Below, piece after piece: positions 10,135 to 20,358 of a stretch of 64,000 nt of DNA. The position numbers and the translations under genes are program-made. The stretch covers positions 3,472,001-3,536,000 of the forward strand of contig NC_088937.1 of assembly GCF_033473495.1 (NCBI RefSeq), read 5' to 3'. This DNA is from Cercospora beticola. Its lineage: Eukaryota; Ascomycota; Dothideomycetes; Mycosphaerellales; Mycosphaerellaceae. The notes beneath the pieces were generated by a model that made no database searches, was not told where the DNA came from, and saw only the letters and a program-made list of their open reading frames with translations. Positions within the stretch are counted from its first letter, which is position 1. Each line of letters begins with the position of its first letter.

Positions 10135-11442
10135 ATGGCGCCTTCTAAAGTTCTCACGAAGAAGACGAAGACCGAGGTCGCAGTCCCCACGAGCAGCTCC
10201 CCTTACCAACTTGACCCATCGCAAACCCTCAAAGCCACCACCGCACTGCTCAAAAAGATCAACGCCGATGTCTCCACCAAATCCTCGTCGCGCGAGAAAG
10301 CAAATCTTCTCGCTGACGCCGACGATGGCGAGGAAGTCGAGGAAGACAGCCCGGTTTGGCTGATTCTGACAACAAAAAAGCACATCGTCGACAAGAAGCG
10401 TCTCAAACCTGGCAAAATCGTTCTTCCGAATCCGCTGCGCAGTGTCGATGAGGAAGGATTGAGAATTTGCCTGATTACTGCAGATCCACAGAGGAAGTAC
10501 AAGGACCTCGTGGCCGAGTCTTCGTTTCCACTTGATGTGGGGAAGAGGATCGCGCGTGTCATTGGCATGGAGAAGCTGAAGACCAAGTACAAGAGCTACG
10601 AGTCGAAGAGGCAGCTTTTCTCGGAATATGATATCTTCCTGGCCGACGATCGCATCATCACATATTTGCCGAATACCCTGGGCAAGGTTTTCTACAAGGG
10701 CGGTTCAAAGAGACCGATTCCAATTACGCTGGAGGGCAAGAGGCAGAATGTTCTTGAAAATGGCGAGAAGAGGAAGAAGCTCGCTGAAGGAGGTAGCAAA
10801 GTGGAAAAGAAGGACATCAGACCTGAGGATGTGGCCCACGAGATCACAAAGGCATTGGGAGCTGCGCTTGTACACCTCGCACCTTCGACCACGACTGCGA
10901 TCAAGGTTGGCAAGGCGAGCATGACAGCTGAACAAGTGCAAGCGAACGTGGAAGCTGTGGTCGCTGGAATGGTGGAGAAGTATGTCCCACAGCAATGGCG
11001 CAACGTGCGAGCTGTGCATGTCAAGGGACCAGAGACTGCTGCCCTACCTATCTGGCTCACAGAAGAGCTTTGGGCCGACGAGCACGATGTACTTGACGAG
11101 GCACCCTCTAAGGAGAACCCAGGCAAGAAGCGCAAGCGCAGTGCGCTGACTGACGCGAACGGCAACGAGTACGTGGAGATTCCTGGTCCAGATGGAAAGA
11201 TGCGCAAAGTGGAAAAGAAGAAGCGTAAGAGTGATGTCGCTGAGGTGGAAGAGGAGCCTGCTCTGCCAAAGAAGAGAAAGAGCGAGAGCAAGGAGGAGGT
11301 TGAGGCCAAAGAGCAGGAGAAGGCCGAGAAGGCGGCGAGAAAGGAGGCATTGAAGAAGCAAAAAGATGCTGCCGCTGGCAAGGTCAAGGCGAGCGTGAAT
11401 GGCGAGTCGAAGAAGGCGAAGAAGGGCAAGTCTTCTGCCTAG
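10135..11442 (+). CDS. cic1: Ribosomal L1-domain ribosome-biogenesis protein (Cic1/Utp30 family)
   Basis: A single exon of 435 aa. Residues about 25-300 form a divergent ribosomal protein L1 fold: an LLKKINADVS start, a VWLILTTKKHIVDKKRLKPGKI strand region (shown as two parts, VWLILTTKKHI and VDKKRLKPGKI), an IGMEKLKTKYKSYE helix and the YDIFLADDRIITYLPNTLGK segment that marks the Cic1/RSL1D1 branch. The last 110 residues are Lys/Glu-rich with several KKRK nuclear or nucleolar signals. Yeast Cic1 (Nsa3) acts in pre-60S assembly and ITS2 processing, and Utp30 sits in the 90S particle; the long basic tail favours Cic1. The start ATG is followed by Ala codon GCG in good context. Confidence 0.88.
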   Translation: MAPSKVLTKKTKTEVAVPTSSSPYQLDPSQTLKATTALLKKINADVSTKSSSREKANLLADADDGEEVEEDSPVWLILTTKKHIVDKKRLKPGKIVLPNPLRSVDEEGLRICLITADPQRKYKDLVAESSFPLDVGKRIARVIGMEKLKTKYKSYESKRQLFSEYDIFLADDRIITYLPNTLGKVFYKGGSKRPIPITLEGKRQNVLENGEKRKKLAEGGSKVEKKDIRPEDVAHEITKALGAALVHLAPSTTTAIKVGKASMTAEQVQANVEAVVAGMVEKYVPQQWRNVRAVHVKGPETAALPIWLTEELWADEHDVLDEAPSKENPGKKRKRSALTDANGNEYVEIPGPDGKMRKVEKKKRKSDVAEVEEEPALPKKRKSESKEEVEAKEQEKAEKAARKEALKKQKDAAAGKVKASVNGESKKAKKGKSSA

Positions 11443-12211
11443 AACCGGACTGTGTGGCGTTCGAACAGGGACTGGGGCGTCGACGGCGTCCTGCATGATA
11501 ATGGGTTTGTACAGCAGCTCGCCTGCCTTTGAGCAGTCGAAAAACATGGTCCGCAAGACCACTCAAGCTTGGCTTGGTTTTGGGCGTCGCAATTCGCGTG
11601 CCTCAATGTTCGTTCACCTCTTCCCCCCGCGCTATCGTGATCTGTTTGTGTGTGAATGATCCCGACATCTGATAATGCTTCACTTGTAGCGTGCATACAA
11701 GACATACATGCAGTTGACATGATACGGATATTCACGTTGGCGGTAAAAGCCGCTTCAAACCAGCACCCACGCGTGTGTTCTGTCGAGTTCACTCGCATGT
11801 CCACATGTCGGCGATGGTCAGGCACGCGGCTGGTTCAGGCAAAGCGCGGCACGGGTGTCTTCAGTGACCCCGCGGGAATCCATGCATGTGCAACGTGACA
11901 GGGATCATCCAGCGTCACTTTCCTCGATTCCTACTTCTTCCTCACTCACTTGCGTACCTTCCGCTCTGCGCGTGCAAATAACACGTGCCTGCCTGCTACT
12001 TAACTCGCATGGCGACAAGAACTTCGCTTCTCGTTCAACTTTGAACTCTTCCCTCTACCGACACGACCCGCACCAAGCGAACGGCATATTCATCGGTCGC
12101 CCGCGAAACTCCCACGACACCACCGGCATCGAAACGCCGCCGCCGCTTTTCTGCACCTTGCCGACTGCCCTCGCACCCGGCTACGTACACACAAACACAT
12201 CCTCGCCCAGC
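11443..12211. other. Spacer upstream of the phosphatase gene
   Basis: 769 bp without a recognised gene. The phosphatase frame stays open upstream of its chosen ATG back to about 11855, with an in-frame ATG near 11882. That stretch has no family resemblance and is read here as 5' leader. Confidence 0.3.
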
Positions 12212-13144
12212 ATGGCCAGCCACGAGCCCGCCGTGCTCGCCTACCCGCACAAGACCGACATCTACACCTACCGCGTGCCCACCCCGCCACGCATCGTAGT
12301 TCCTCCACCCACTCTCAACGCCGATGCCGTCCCTGAAATCACACTACGAGCCATCAAATCGTCTACCTACGATTTCCTCCAAAGCGTCAACTATGACAAC
12401 CTCGTGCAGTCTAATGCCCCGCTCGAATGGACATACGAACTGCGCCGCGAAGCTCAAACCATCCTGCCCTTCCTGTGCTTAGGTCCTATGACGGCTGCCA
12501 AAGATGAAAAGTGGTTGCGCGAGCAGGGTGTCACCATGCTGTTGGGCGTGCGGCAGAAACAGGGATTCGAGTCGAGGCTCATGCAAACACCCTTCCGCAT
12601 GGCCGAAAAGCTGGGCATTGAGGCTCAGAGCGTAGATTTGACGGGACACCAGGATCTGATCCGGAGCTTCGCGAGGACAAGTCAAATGATCAACGAGCAC
12701 CTTTCTCGCATGTATCAAGCGAGCAATGGGCAGCAGTTGGGCAAGGTGTTGGTGTTCTGTGAGAGTGGGAATGAGCGCAGCGCTGGCGTGGTGGCTGCGT
12801 ATTTGATGGAAATGCACGAGGATGTGGACTACATCAAGGCGATGCAGCTATGCCAGGCTCAGCGGTTTTGTGTCAACTTTGACGATGCTATGAAGAGGCT
12901 GTTGCAAGGATACTGGGACATACTGTGCGCGCAGAGGACTGTGCAGGCGCAGCAGCAGGTGCACGAGAATGGCACTGGCCACGGAACGAATGGAATCAAC
13001 GGATTCACGAATGGAGCATCTGCTCCTCGCACGAAGAGAGTTCTGGAACGGTCTCAAGATGACGATGTAAACATGGATGATGATGACGACCTGGAGCGCT
13101 TCGGCGGCCGGACTTTTGCGCCATTTATCGATCAATCGCAATAG
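12212..13144 (+). CDS. Dual-specificity phosphatase-like protein, altered P-loop
   Basis: One exon, 310 aa. The middle (about 80-260) is a dual-specificity phosphatase fold: ILPFLCLGPMTAAKDEKWL opens the domain and VFCESGNERSAGVVAAYLM holds the phosphate loop. The loop keeps Cys183 and Arg189 of Cx5R, but the usual His before Cys is Phe182. This recalls the pseudophosphatase-like STYX/FMI2 group, in which binding may matter more than catalysis. The C-terminus has a Gln/Asn/Gly-rich stretch, then an acidic run of Asp. The start ATG has A at -3 and G at +4. The stop is TAG at 13142-13144, and the same frame stays open for another 86 codons (see separate entry). Confidence 0.85.
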   Translation: MASHEPAVLAYPHKTDIYTYRVPTPPRIVVPPPTLNADAVPEITLRAIKSSTYDFLQSVNYDNLVQSNAPLEWTYELRREAQTILPFLCLGPMTAAKDEKWLREQGVTMLLGVRQKQGFESRLMQTPFRMAEKLGIEAQSVDLTGHQDLIRSFARTSQMINEHLSRMYQASNGQQLGKVLVFCESGNERSAGVVAAYLMEMHEDVDYIKAMQLCQAQRFCVNFDDAMKRLLQGYWDILCAQRTVQAQQQVHENGTGHGTNGINGFTNGASAPRTKRVLERSQDDDVNMDDDDDLERFGGRTFAPFIDQSQ

Positions 13145-13405
13145 CACGGTGACGATGCGGACAGCATTATGGAGAGCAACGCAGAACCTAGAATTGAGTC
13201 CGAAGTCGAGAATGCGGAGCAAGACCTAAACCACCAAGTATCGCCAACGGAGGCTTCTATTTCTGCGAACTCGGAGATTAGCGATGACATTTCTTGCTCG
13301 TCCTGGGCAGGAGAGCTGACACCATCCGAAGTCGATTCTTCGGACGAGATCTTCTCCGACTACGATGACGAAGCAGCAGACCTGATCTTCAACAACGCCT
13401 TCTGA
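13145..13405 (+). other. In-frame acidic open extension after the phosphatase stop
   Basis: Directly after the TAG of the phosphatase the same frame continues for 86 sense codons to a TGA at 13403-13405. The encoded stretch is Ser/Asp/Glu-rich and resembles the acidic tail just before the stop. It could be reached by stop readthrough, or by splicing a 78 nt in-frame segment 13067-13144 (GTAAAC...CAATAG) that contains the stop. It may also be a formerly coding C-terminus cut by a nonsense change, or a separate small ORF from ATG 13169. Confidence 0.45.
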
Positions 13406-14155
13406 CGAAAACGCCCAAATCGCGTACCACTGAACGATCTTTTAGCAAACAGAGCACAGCGAGGAGTTTCAATTTGACAGGGAAAAGCGAACAGCATGGA
13501 ATGGAGTTTTACTACATAAGGAAGGCGAAGGACGGAAGTTCAATGTCTCTTACGATACCCCATTTGCTTCGAGACACAAAGCGGGAATTGTTTTTTTCTT
13601 GGGAATGGTGGGCGTTCTTTGGACGCAGCAGGTAGTCGTGATGAAATCTCAGAGAGATTCAGCCCTACGGAAGCTGAAGGAGAAACGATAGAGACGATAG
13701 CTGGCTATTAATGAAACGCAGAAAATCAATCTCGCGTTCCTCTTTTCTCAATTGATCTGCTTCAATCAAGATGCATTTTCCGACTTCAAGGCTATATGTA
13801 CATTTCACGCGGATATGAAAGTAAGGGATTGAGAAAATTGGCACAGTTGACATTGTCGCGCACTTCTCTCGATTTTCTCTCTCTCTACCGCAATACAAAA
13901 CGTTCATCACTCCTTATGCCCCATACTTCGGGACATCATGATTGCTCCTAATATGTCAAGATAAAACAATAAAGGACTCATTCCTCAGCCCCAACATTCG
14001 AGCCAAGCGGAGCAGCATAACCACATATGACACCAAAGATAGATTCTTCTCCCCGCGTAGATGTCTAGCATGAGTAACTCGTCCCCCATGCCCAGCTCAG
14101 AATTAGGCATGGCCGGATATGAGTTGGGCTTTGACGCATGAATGTCCTCTTGCTC
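13406..14155. other. Convergent spacer (3' regions)
   Basis: About 750 bp between two converging genes. It is AT-richer than its surroundings, with a T-run near 13588-13595 and AATAAA near 13967. I see no gene in it. Confidence 0.4.
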
Positions 14156-16329
14156 TTACAACTTCGCCTTAGCACTAGTATTCTCACTCTCCAAAATCGC
14201 TCGAATATCCTGCGCCGCCTCATTCAAAAAGAAAGCCATGCGTTCCGCTCCGAGGTTCTTGCTGACGATGTTGAATTGGACGCTGTTTTCGTTGATCATG
14301 TAGGCGATTCTGTAGGACACAAAACACGTTAGCTTAGCTCATCACATCCATCTTCAAGATTGAAGTGTGCTGAGATGTTAGGAAGATCAACTCACCCCCA
14401 TCCATCATCAATAACCTGACTCCAACCATATCCATTCCAGTACTCCGAAGACAACTGACTCGAAGAAATGAACCACGAGCTGCTGTACGTATACGCCGGA
14501 TCCTTGAAAATCTGGGGAACTTCTTCGCCTTCTTTGAGGAGTTTCTTCAGACCGAAGAGATGTCTGTCCACGCCCTTTCCGTCAGAAGCGGCGGTGATGT
14601 ATTCAATGTGAGCACCGATGGCCTTGCGGAAGAGGTCGCGGCACTCCTCGTCTGTGCTGAGATGATGGGCCATAGCATTGCAGAAAGCAACTACTTCGTC
14701 GGACACAGTTCGGCAAGTTTCCGTTCGTCCTTCCTGGAAACGTCTCGTGGCGGCGGATTCGTAGGTTGGGCGGTTCTTGCCGTAGAATTTGTGGTAGCCG
14801 AGTTGGATGATCATTTGGACGTAGGCGTCGGGCGAGCACTTGAATTTCTTCATGAGGCCTTTGCCGTAGCCTTGGAAGGCTTCGACGCGGAGCTCGTGTT
14901 GGCTCATGAGCCCGATGTGGTGTGTTTGCGCGAGGGCGATGTCGGCGTAGTTCTCGCCGGAGAGCTTGAATTTCAATGGTGCTGGGTCGGGAATGTCAGA
15001 TCGGAATTGAGGGTTCTCGAAGTCGAGTTTGTCGTTGAACATCCAGTGCAGGATGGTGTCGTTGAGTCGTGAAGTGGGTGTGCCGTCCATCATGCTGTGC
15101 TCGCCGTTGAATCCAGAAGTGCCATTGTCGTTGACAATGAATTGGCAAGGCTTGTCGAACCATCTGTTGCTGCCGTCGCCGTGCCAATATTGGCGGGAAC
15201 GCTCGTGGAGAGTCACAGGAGTAGCGTCGTCGAGACAGACAACGAATGAAGCACCTTCAATAGCCTCAAGCACTGCCTGGTTGGCTGGGTCCGCCTTGAC
15301 CAGACGCTCCCGCATGTCTGACCAGTTATCGCGGTTTTCTGTAGTCATGATACCGACTGCTGGAGCCTTCTCTGCCATCTCATACACGCGTCTGAACTGA
15401 TACTCCAGCTCCTTCGCGCTCAGGTTCTGGCCATTGTGGGTGTGTGGCACCTTGAAGAAAGCATTCTTGCGAATGACGAGAATGTGCTGGTTCTGCTCGG
15501 CGTCATACTTGACAGGGTAGTCGGATGGCTTCGCTGGTCTCCTGCATGCGTTGAACATCCAGATGTACGAGTTCATGGCCATGGGGAGTTTCTTCATGTA
15601 TTCTGGTTCCAGTGCGTTTGTGTCCACCTGCTTCTTGAACTCGAGTGTAGCGAATGCAATAGCTGCGGCACGCTTCGCGGGGTCCCTTCGTTTCCTGTCA
15701 TCGCGGTGACTGTAGAAGTATGAAACGTATGGCACAATGGGGTCTCTGTATCCCAAATACGCCGCCTCGTTCCACCACTCGGACAACCAGTTCTTGGTCC
15801 CAGGGTCCGCAGCTCTGGCCTTTAGCCTGTCCTGTAGTGTATGTCCGACTGCGCCGGGCTTCACGAATGCCTCCACGGCCATTTTGGTGTTGTCATATTC
15901 GGCTGGTGTGAGCAGTGGGTGGACGGATTTCAGGTAGCGCTTCGCCGTCTCTTCGAGCGTGGGCACAGGTAACCGTGGCAGCGACTCCTCGAATCTGAGC
16001 ATGGCACCTTTGCTGTGGTCCTCTTTGTAGCCTTCCCCAGTGTAACCGTCAGCTCTCTATCCCATCACGCGACATAGCATGCTCCGACGTACCTGCTGGC
16101 AGACTGCTCTGCTTTCGCTTCTGCTGTTGTGCCATGGTGAATTTCTGTCAAAGCAATGAGTCTCACAATCGTCATTCAGAACAAAACACCTGGAGTACTT
16201 CGGCAGAGGTACCCATATATGTATCGGAAGCACACGCACCTGCAGGCCTGGAGTAGTTGTCCCTCGGTAAATGGCCGTCGCTGGAGCAGCAGAATTGAAG
16301 ACTCGCCTTCTGGCAACCGCCGCGAACAT
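14156..16329 (-). CDS. acuJ: Carnitine acetyltransferase, mitochondrial and peroxisomal forms
   Basis: Four exons (16240-16329, 16093-16144, 14396-16031, 14156-14309) give 643 aa. The enzyme moves acetyl groups between CoA and carnitine so that acetyl units can cross organelle membranes. Seen: AGYKEDHSKGAMLRFEESLP at the start of the fold, catalytic His in NGEHSMMDG, and the usual choline/carnitine acyltransferase layout. Exon 1 encodes a 30-residue Arg/Ala-rich presequence without acids (MFAAVARRRVF...), typical of mitochondrial import. Exon 2 has an in-frame ATG (16135) with a strong context (CACCATGG) that gives a 610 aa form without it. The C-terminus AKL is a peroxisomal PTS1. One-gene dual targeting of this enzyme is established in Candida, Saccharomyces and Aspergillus. 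All introns have good signals and sums are in frame. Confidence 0.93.
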
Positions 16330-17390
16330 GGCACAGTGGAACGAGGGGAGGACGAGCAGAAAGGAAGGGAACTCGAGACTCTGTGTGGCCTCGTACTAAG
16401 AATATTTCCGCAGCGCTGTGATAGCCGAAGCACCCTGTCGTTTCCCGCGGTCGAAGCTGGCAATTCTCGTCGCGCGCGCTGCACTTTTGCGTAGCTCCGG
16501 GCGGCCGTCTCGTGGTTGGTGCTGCCGGCTGCTGTCGTCACAACGCAGCCCGTTCCTTGGACCTCGGCACAAAAGAGAACAGACACTGCGGATTCTGTCT
16601 TCGGCGCGACAGGGGTCGCTCGGTCTTTGATCGTCTTTCACAAGTGAGCCGCGTGATATCAGCTGCAGGTCGACATGTGTCTGTGTAGTTGTGACTGCGC
16701 AAGTGAGAAGTGCCCCGTCTAGTGAAACTGCTCGTCTCCTGCCCAGCACTAGAGGACAACGCAGCGCCTAGAAGTACCGCCAACTTGACTCGGATTCCCG
16801 TCCTTCCCCACGGCTAACCCACGAGAGATGGGATCCGCTCACGGAACCAAGTCTGGCCCCCCTGGTATACCGAGCTCTTGTGGGACGCGCTCCGAGTTAC
16901 GTGCGATTATGCCGTGGCTCGTGTGGTGGATGCTGCATGTGGAGAGGGCTCAGCAGAGTAGTGCATGAGGGCCGTCGTGTTGCTGGTCAAGTGATCTTCT
17001 AATATTTTATGCAGCTGGCTCGGAGCATACGGCTTGTTGTCTTACTTTCGCCTCATATCGGCGACGGGCATTATACTTGGCAGGCACGGCATGTTGGCGA
17101 GTTCCGTGAAGCTACGATGCTTGTCAATGAGCTGGCAATTTGCTGCTGCGTCAACTGAGTAGTACGCTTGGGTCATGCTCAGACGTGAATCAATGATAAA
17201 AGGTGACTAGACATTGAGTAATGGTACACGCGACTTTTGCAGGATACAGTAATCTACAGCTGGGTTACAGAAGCTCTATGCCACAAAACCCCCATTGCAG
17301 AAGCAGCCTCCGTCACAGCGTCCAGCGCACAACCGGACTCTGCTCGATCGTTCGTTTACTCCTTCCTCCTCAATTCATACAATCGTGAAT
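16330..17390. other. Upstream region of carnitine acetyltransferase
   Basis: 1,061 bp between the malate dehydrogenase stop region and the carnitine acetyltransferase start. Several short open frames overlap on both strands, none with family resemblance. It presumably holds the promoter of the acetyltransferase. Confidence 0.3.
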
Positions 17391-18618
17391 CTAAGGGTTC
17401 TCCTTGACCCACTGCTCACCCTTCTCAATGTTCTTCTTGAGGTCCTTCAAGCACACATCGAGGAGCTTCTGCTCGTGCTCGGTGACCTTGCCAACTGGGT
17501 GGATCTCCTCAACACCGTTAGGTCCAAGAGTGACCTTAGACGCGAAGTAGTTCACGCCCTGGTCCTTGTAAAGCGGTGAGTCGACGTAGGTTGGCTCGAC
17601 AACGCCCTTCTCGCCTTGAGCGGCTTTGAGGAGGGACTCGGTGAAGCGGGCACCAGCCATGGCCATGGAGAGGGTGGCAGAGCCAGCACCATCCTTAGCC
17701 TTGACAACCTCGTCACCACCGAACTGCACACGCTTGACGTACTCATCACGCTCGGCACCCTCGAGGTTGTGGCCAGCTTGGCTGAGGAGTGGGACAATGG
17801 TCTCGCCGGAGTGACCTCCAACCACGGTGATGTTCTCGTTGGCTGGGTCGTTGTTCTTGATCTGGGAGATGAAGCGCGAGGCACGGACAACGTCGAGGGT
17901 GGTCACACCGAAGAGCTTCTTTGGGTTGTAGACGCCCGCCTTCTTGAACACCTCGGCGGTGATTGGGACGGTGCTGTTGACAGGGTTCGAGATGATGAGC
18001 ATGTGAGCGTCAGGGCAGTTTTTGGCGGCGGCCTTGGCCAGGTCGCGGACGATCGATGCGTTGGTGTTGAACAGATCTGTAATCATTCCATCAGTCAATG
18101 CCACACTGCGCATTTGGAGCTAGAGACCATGTACCGTCACGGGTCATGCCTGGCTTGCGTGGCACACCAGCTGGGATAACCACAATGTTGGCGCCCTTGA
18201 GGGCAGCAGCCAGACCGGCCTCACCGGCCTCGTAGCCAACGACCTTGATTGATCATCAGTTTTCGCACTTCTTCTGTATCGACTTGTCCCATGCATACTG
18301 TGCTCTTGGTGTTGATGTGTCCAACATCGGCGGCAACACCTGGTGCCATGCGCACATCGTAGAGTCCGAGTTCGCTCACTCGTGGGTTGAGCTTCAAGAG
18401 GAGAGACAGAGGCTGGCCGATACCACCAGCGGCTCCGAGGACGACGACCTTGGATGCCTGGAGACACGCGTTATGGTTAGCTTTTAATGCCTGCTGGTCG
18501 CGCCGCGGTTGAAGGGATGCGATGGAGAGCAGCTCACATTGCTAGCAGTCGCGGAGAATGCCCGGCGCTGGACGGCGGCGCCGAGGACGGACTGCGAGAC
18601 CTTGCGTGCGGCGAACAT
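17391..18618 (-). CDS. mdh1: Malate dehydrogenase, mitochondrial
   Basis: Four exons (18538-18618, 18299-18457, 18135-18243, 17391-18076) give 344 aa. The enzyme interconverts malate and oxaloacetate with NAD in the TCA cycle. The first 27 residues, [19 protein letters not shown] and on, are a mitochondrial presequence ending just before the first intron. Then come the NAD-binding [15 protein letters not shown], the substrate loop [20 protein letters not shown] (Arg residues bind the acid groups), [10 protein letters not shown] and the catalytic His in [11 protein letters not shown]. Introns are 55-80 nt and well formed. Length matches fungal mitochondrial MDH. It lacks a PTS1 (ends KENP), so it is the mitochondrial and not the glyoxysomal form. 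Confidence 0.96.
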
Positions 18619-20358
18619 GATGGCAGTGAGGGACGAGATGCTGGATTCGGAAGGTGGAAGATGTCGTGTCGAGTGTGTCGAGTGCAATGGAGATGGAAAC
18701 AATAATCTTCGGACAGCTGGGTCGGCGTCTCAACCACGAAAGTTTGACAGGGTTTGTTTGCTCGGGGGAGCTTTCCAGTCCGTCATCGGTTCCCACTTCA
18801 CTTCACCTCTCTTTTCACGAGCAGCTTGATACATTCTATGTACTTCAGATCGGTTTACAATAATCAGAGCTTCTGGATAGACGGGACTGTGCCTATCCGA
18901 TTACATTGCAGACTTGTCACTGCTACCCGGTTGCAAGCAACACGGCAAGACGCATCCATCTGCTTCCAGACCGCGAGATCTTGGCGTGGGTTGAGTGGTT
19001 CGATCGCAGCATAGCTCTCAGACGGCACGTATGATGATTGTATGAACAGCTCGAGTATGCTCTACCTGGAGCCAGACTGGAGCGCGTTGCGGTGCATTTC
19101 TTCATGAAAACCCACAGCTCACAGGCCATGCGACGCCCAACCCATTCCCTAAGTACCATACACCTCCATCGTGTCATATGCGCCTACCCGCTCACTCCTA
19201 CTCCCTTCAAACACCCCCAGAGACCCTCACCATGTACCACCTTCGCGCGCATATAAAGTTTGCCACACCCATGGACCACAAACACCGCTTAACCTGCGCT
19301 GCCTCCGGAAGTTGCGGATTTCTCTAAGTCCGTGAACTGCCAGTTGACCTTTATATGGTTAAACTAGTACCACTTCCAGGGAAGTAGCTCACTCAGAGAA
19401 ATGGAACTCTTCACTGGCTGTTCACAGCCCTTCCCTCTGTCTTCTTCTTTTGCCAATTCCTTCAAAGTCGCGAGTTCGAATCCGGCTTTACGACTTTTCT
19501 TTTTTTGCTCACGGAGTCTCGCAGTTCTTTACTATTTGCTTACATGTACATTCTGCACTGCGCATTGTTAGACGCATCACATGCGGCCGTCGCATAACTT
19601 TGCATTTTCCTCCTACATTCGTCGTATTTGAAGCTAAATTCGTACTGGCGACCACTTTACTTCAATTTCATTTCACGCACTTGTCCCTCCAACTATACCT
19701 CGCTGTATCCACCGCAGTCATCCATCACTTTCCCGCCCGCTAGCAACGACAGCCATAGAAAAAGATCGAATCTGAGCATTTCGCACACATCATTCCATTC
19801 GCAACGTACCAAAAGCTAATAAACAAGAGGATATCTGAAACATCACTATAACAACAGCATCAACTTCGAACCACATCGCACGCTAACAAAGAGCTCTCAA
19901 TCAAAACCGCCTTCCAGCTCGAGCGGAACTCAACAATTTCTCAGCCACATTGCAAAATTGCGCTTCATTCGCAAATTTTCCATTCTGGTTTCGCGACTTG
20001 TGTGCAAGAATTCCTCTCTGCTCTCCTTTCCTACTCGTAGCAATCACATTCGCTGCTTCTCTTCCTTGCTCTCTCTGATTCTCTGCCCACCCCTTGTCGG
20101 ATGTTCCGGGCGCAAATCGGGCTTGTAGCCCTGGCTAACCTGCCAATCTCTCTTCTCCTCCTGCTCTTCAAAGAAGACACTGGCCGCTTGCTCAAAATCA
20201 ACTTCCCAGAAAAGGATAAAAGCAGTAGTATGTCCAGAGAAGTAGTAGACAAGTACGCAAAAGCAGAAATTTCAAAAACCATAGAGAAGATCACATCTTT
20301 CTTTCATTGTCTTTCTTTCATTGTCTTTCTCTCATCCAACTAGAAAAACCACTTCCCA
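18619..20358. other. Long spacer with a plus-strand promoter-like region
   Basis: 1,740 bp between the malate dehydrogenase start and the RhoGAP stop. The plus strand shows a good TATA box (ATATAAAG, 19251-19258), pyrimidine tracts at 19440-19700, a CA-rich leader-like stretch at 19840-19950 and an 80-codon open frame at 20101-20343. No product is recognised. A plus-strand transcript starting near 19280 is possible. Confidence 0.35.
20297..20334 (+). repeat. Short direct repeat, pyrimidine-rich
   Basis: A 14-base unit TCTTTCTTTCATTG occurs twice in tandem, then decays into a third partial copy. Replication slippage is the likely origin. Confidence 0.6.

Noticed and set aside
10692..11429. 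245-codon minus-strand frame over the L1-domain gene
   Set aside because: Ser/Phe-rich antisense of Lys/Glu codons, a typical shadow.
19467..19502. tRNA-like T-arm (GTTCGAATCC) followed by a T-run
   Set aside because: The T stem does not pair, the putative D loop lacks GG, and no acceptor stem matches. AAGTCG/CGACTT makes only a 6 bp hairpin.
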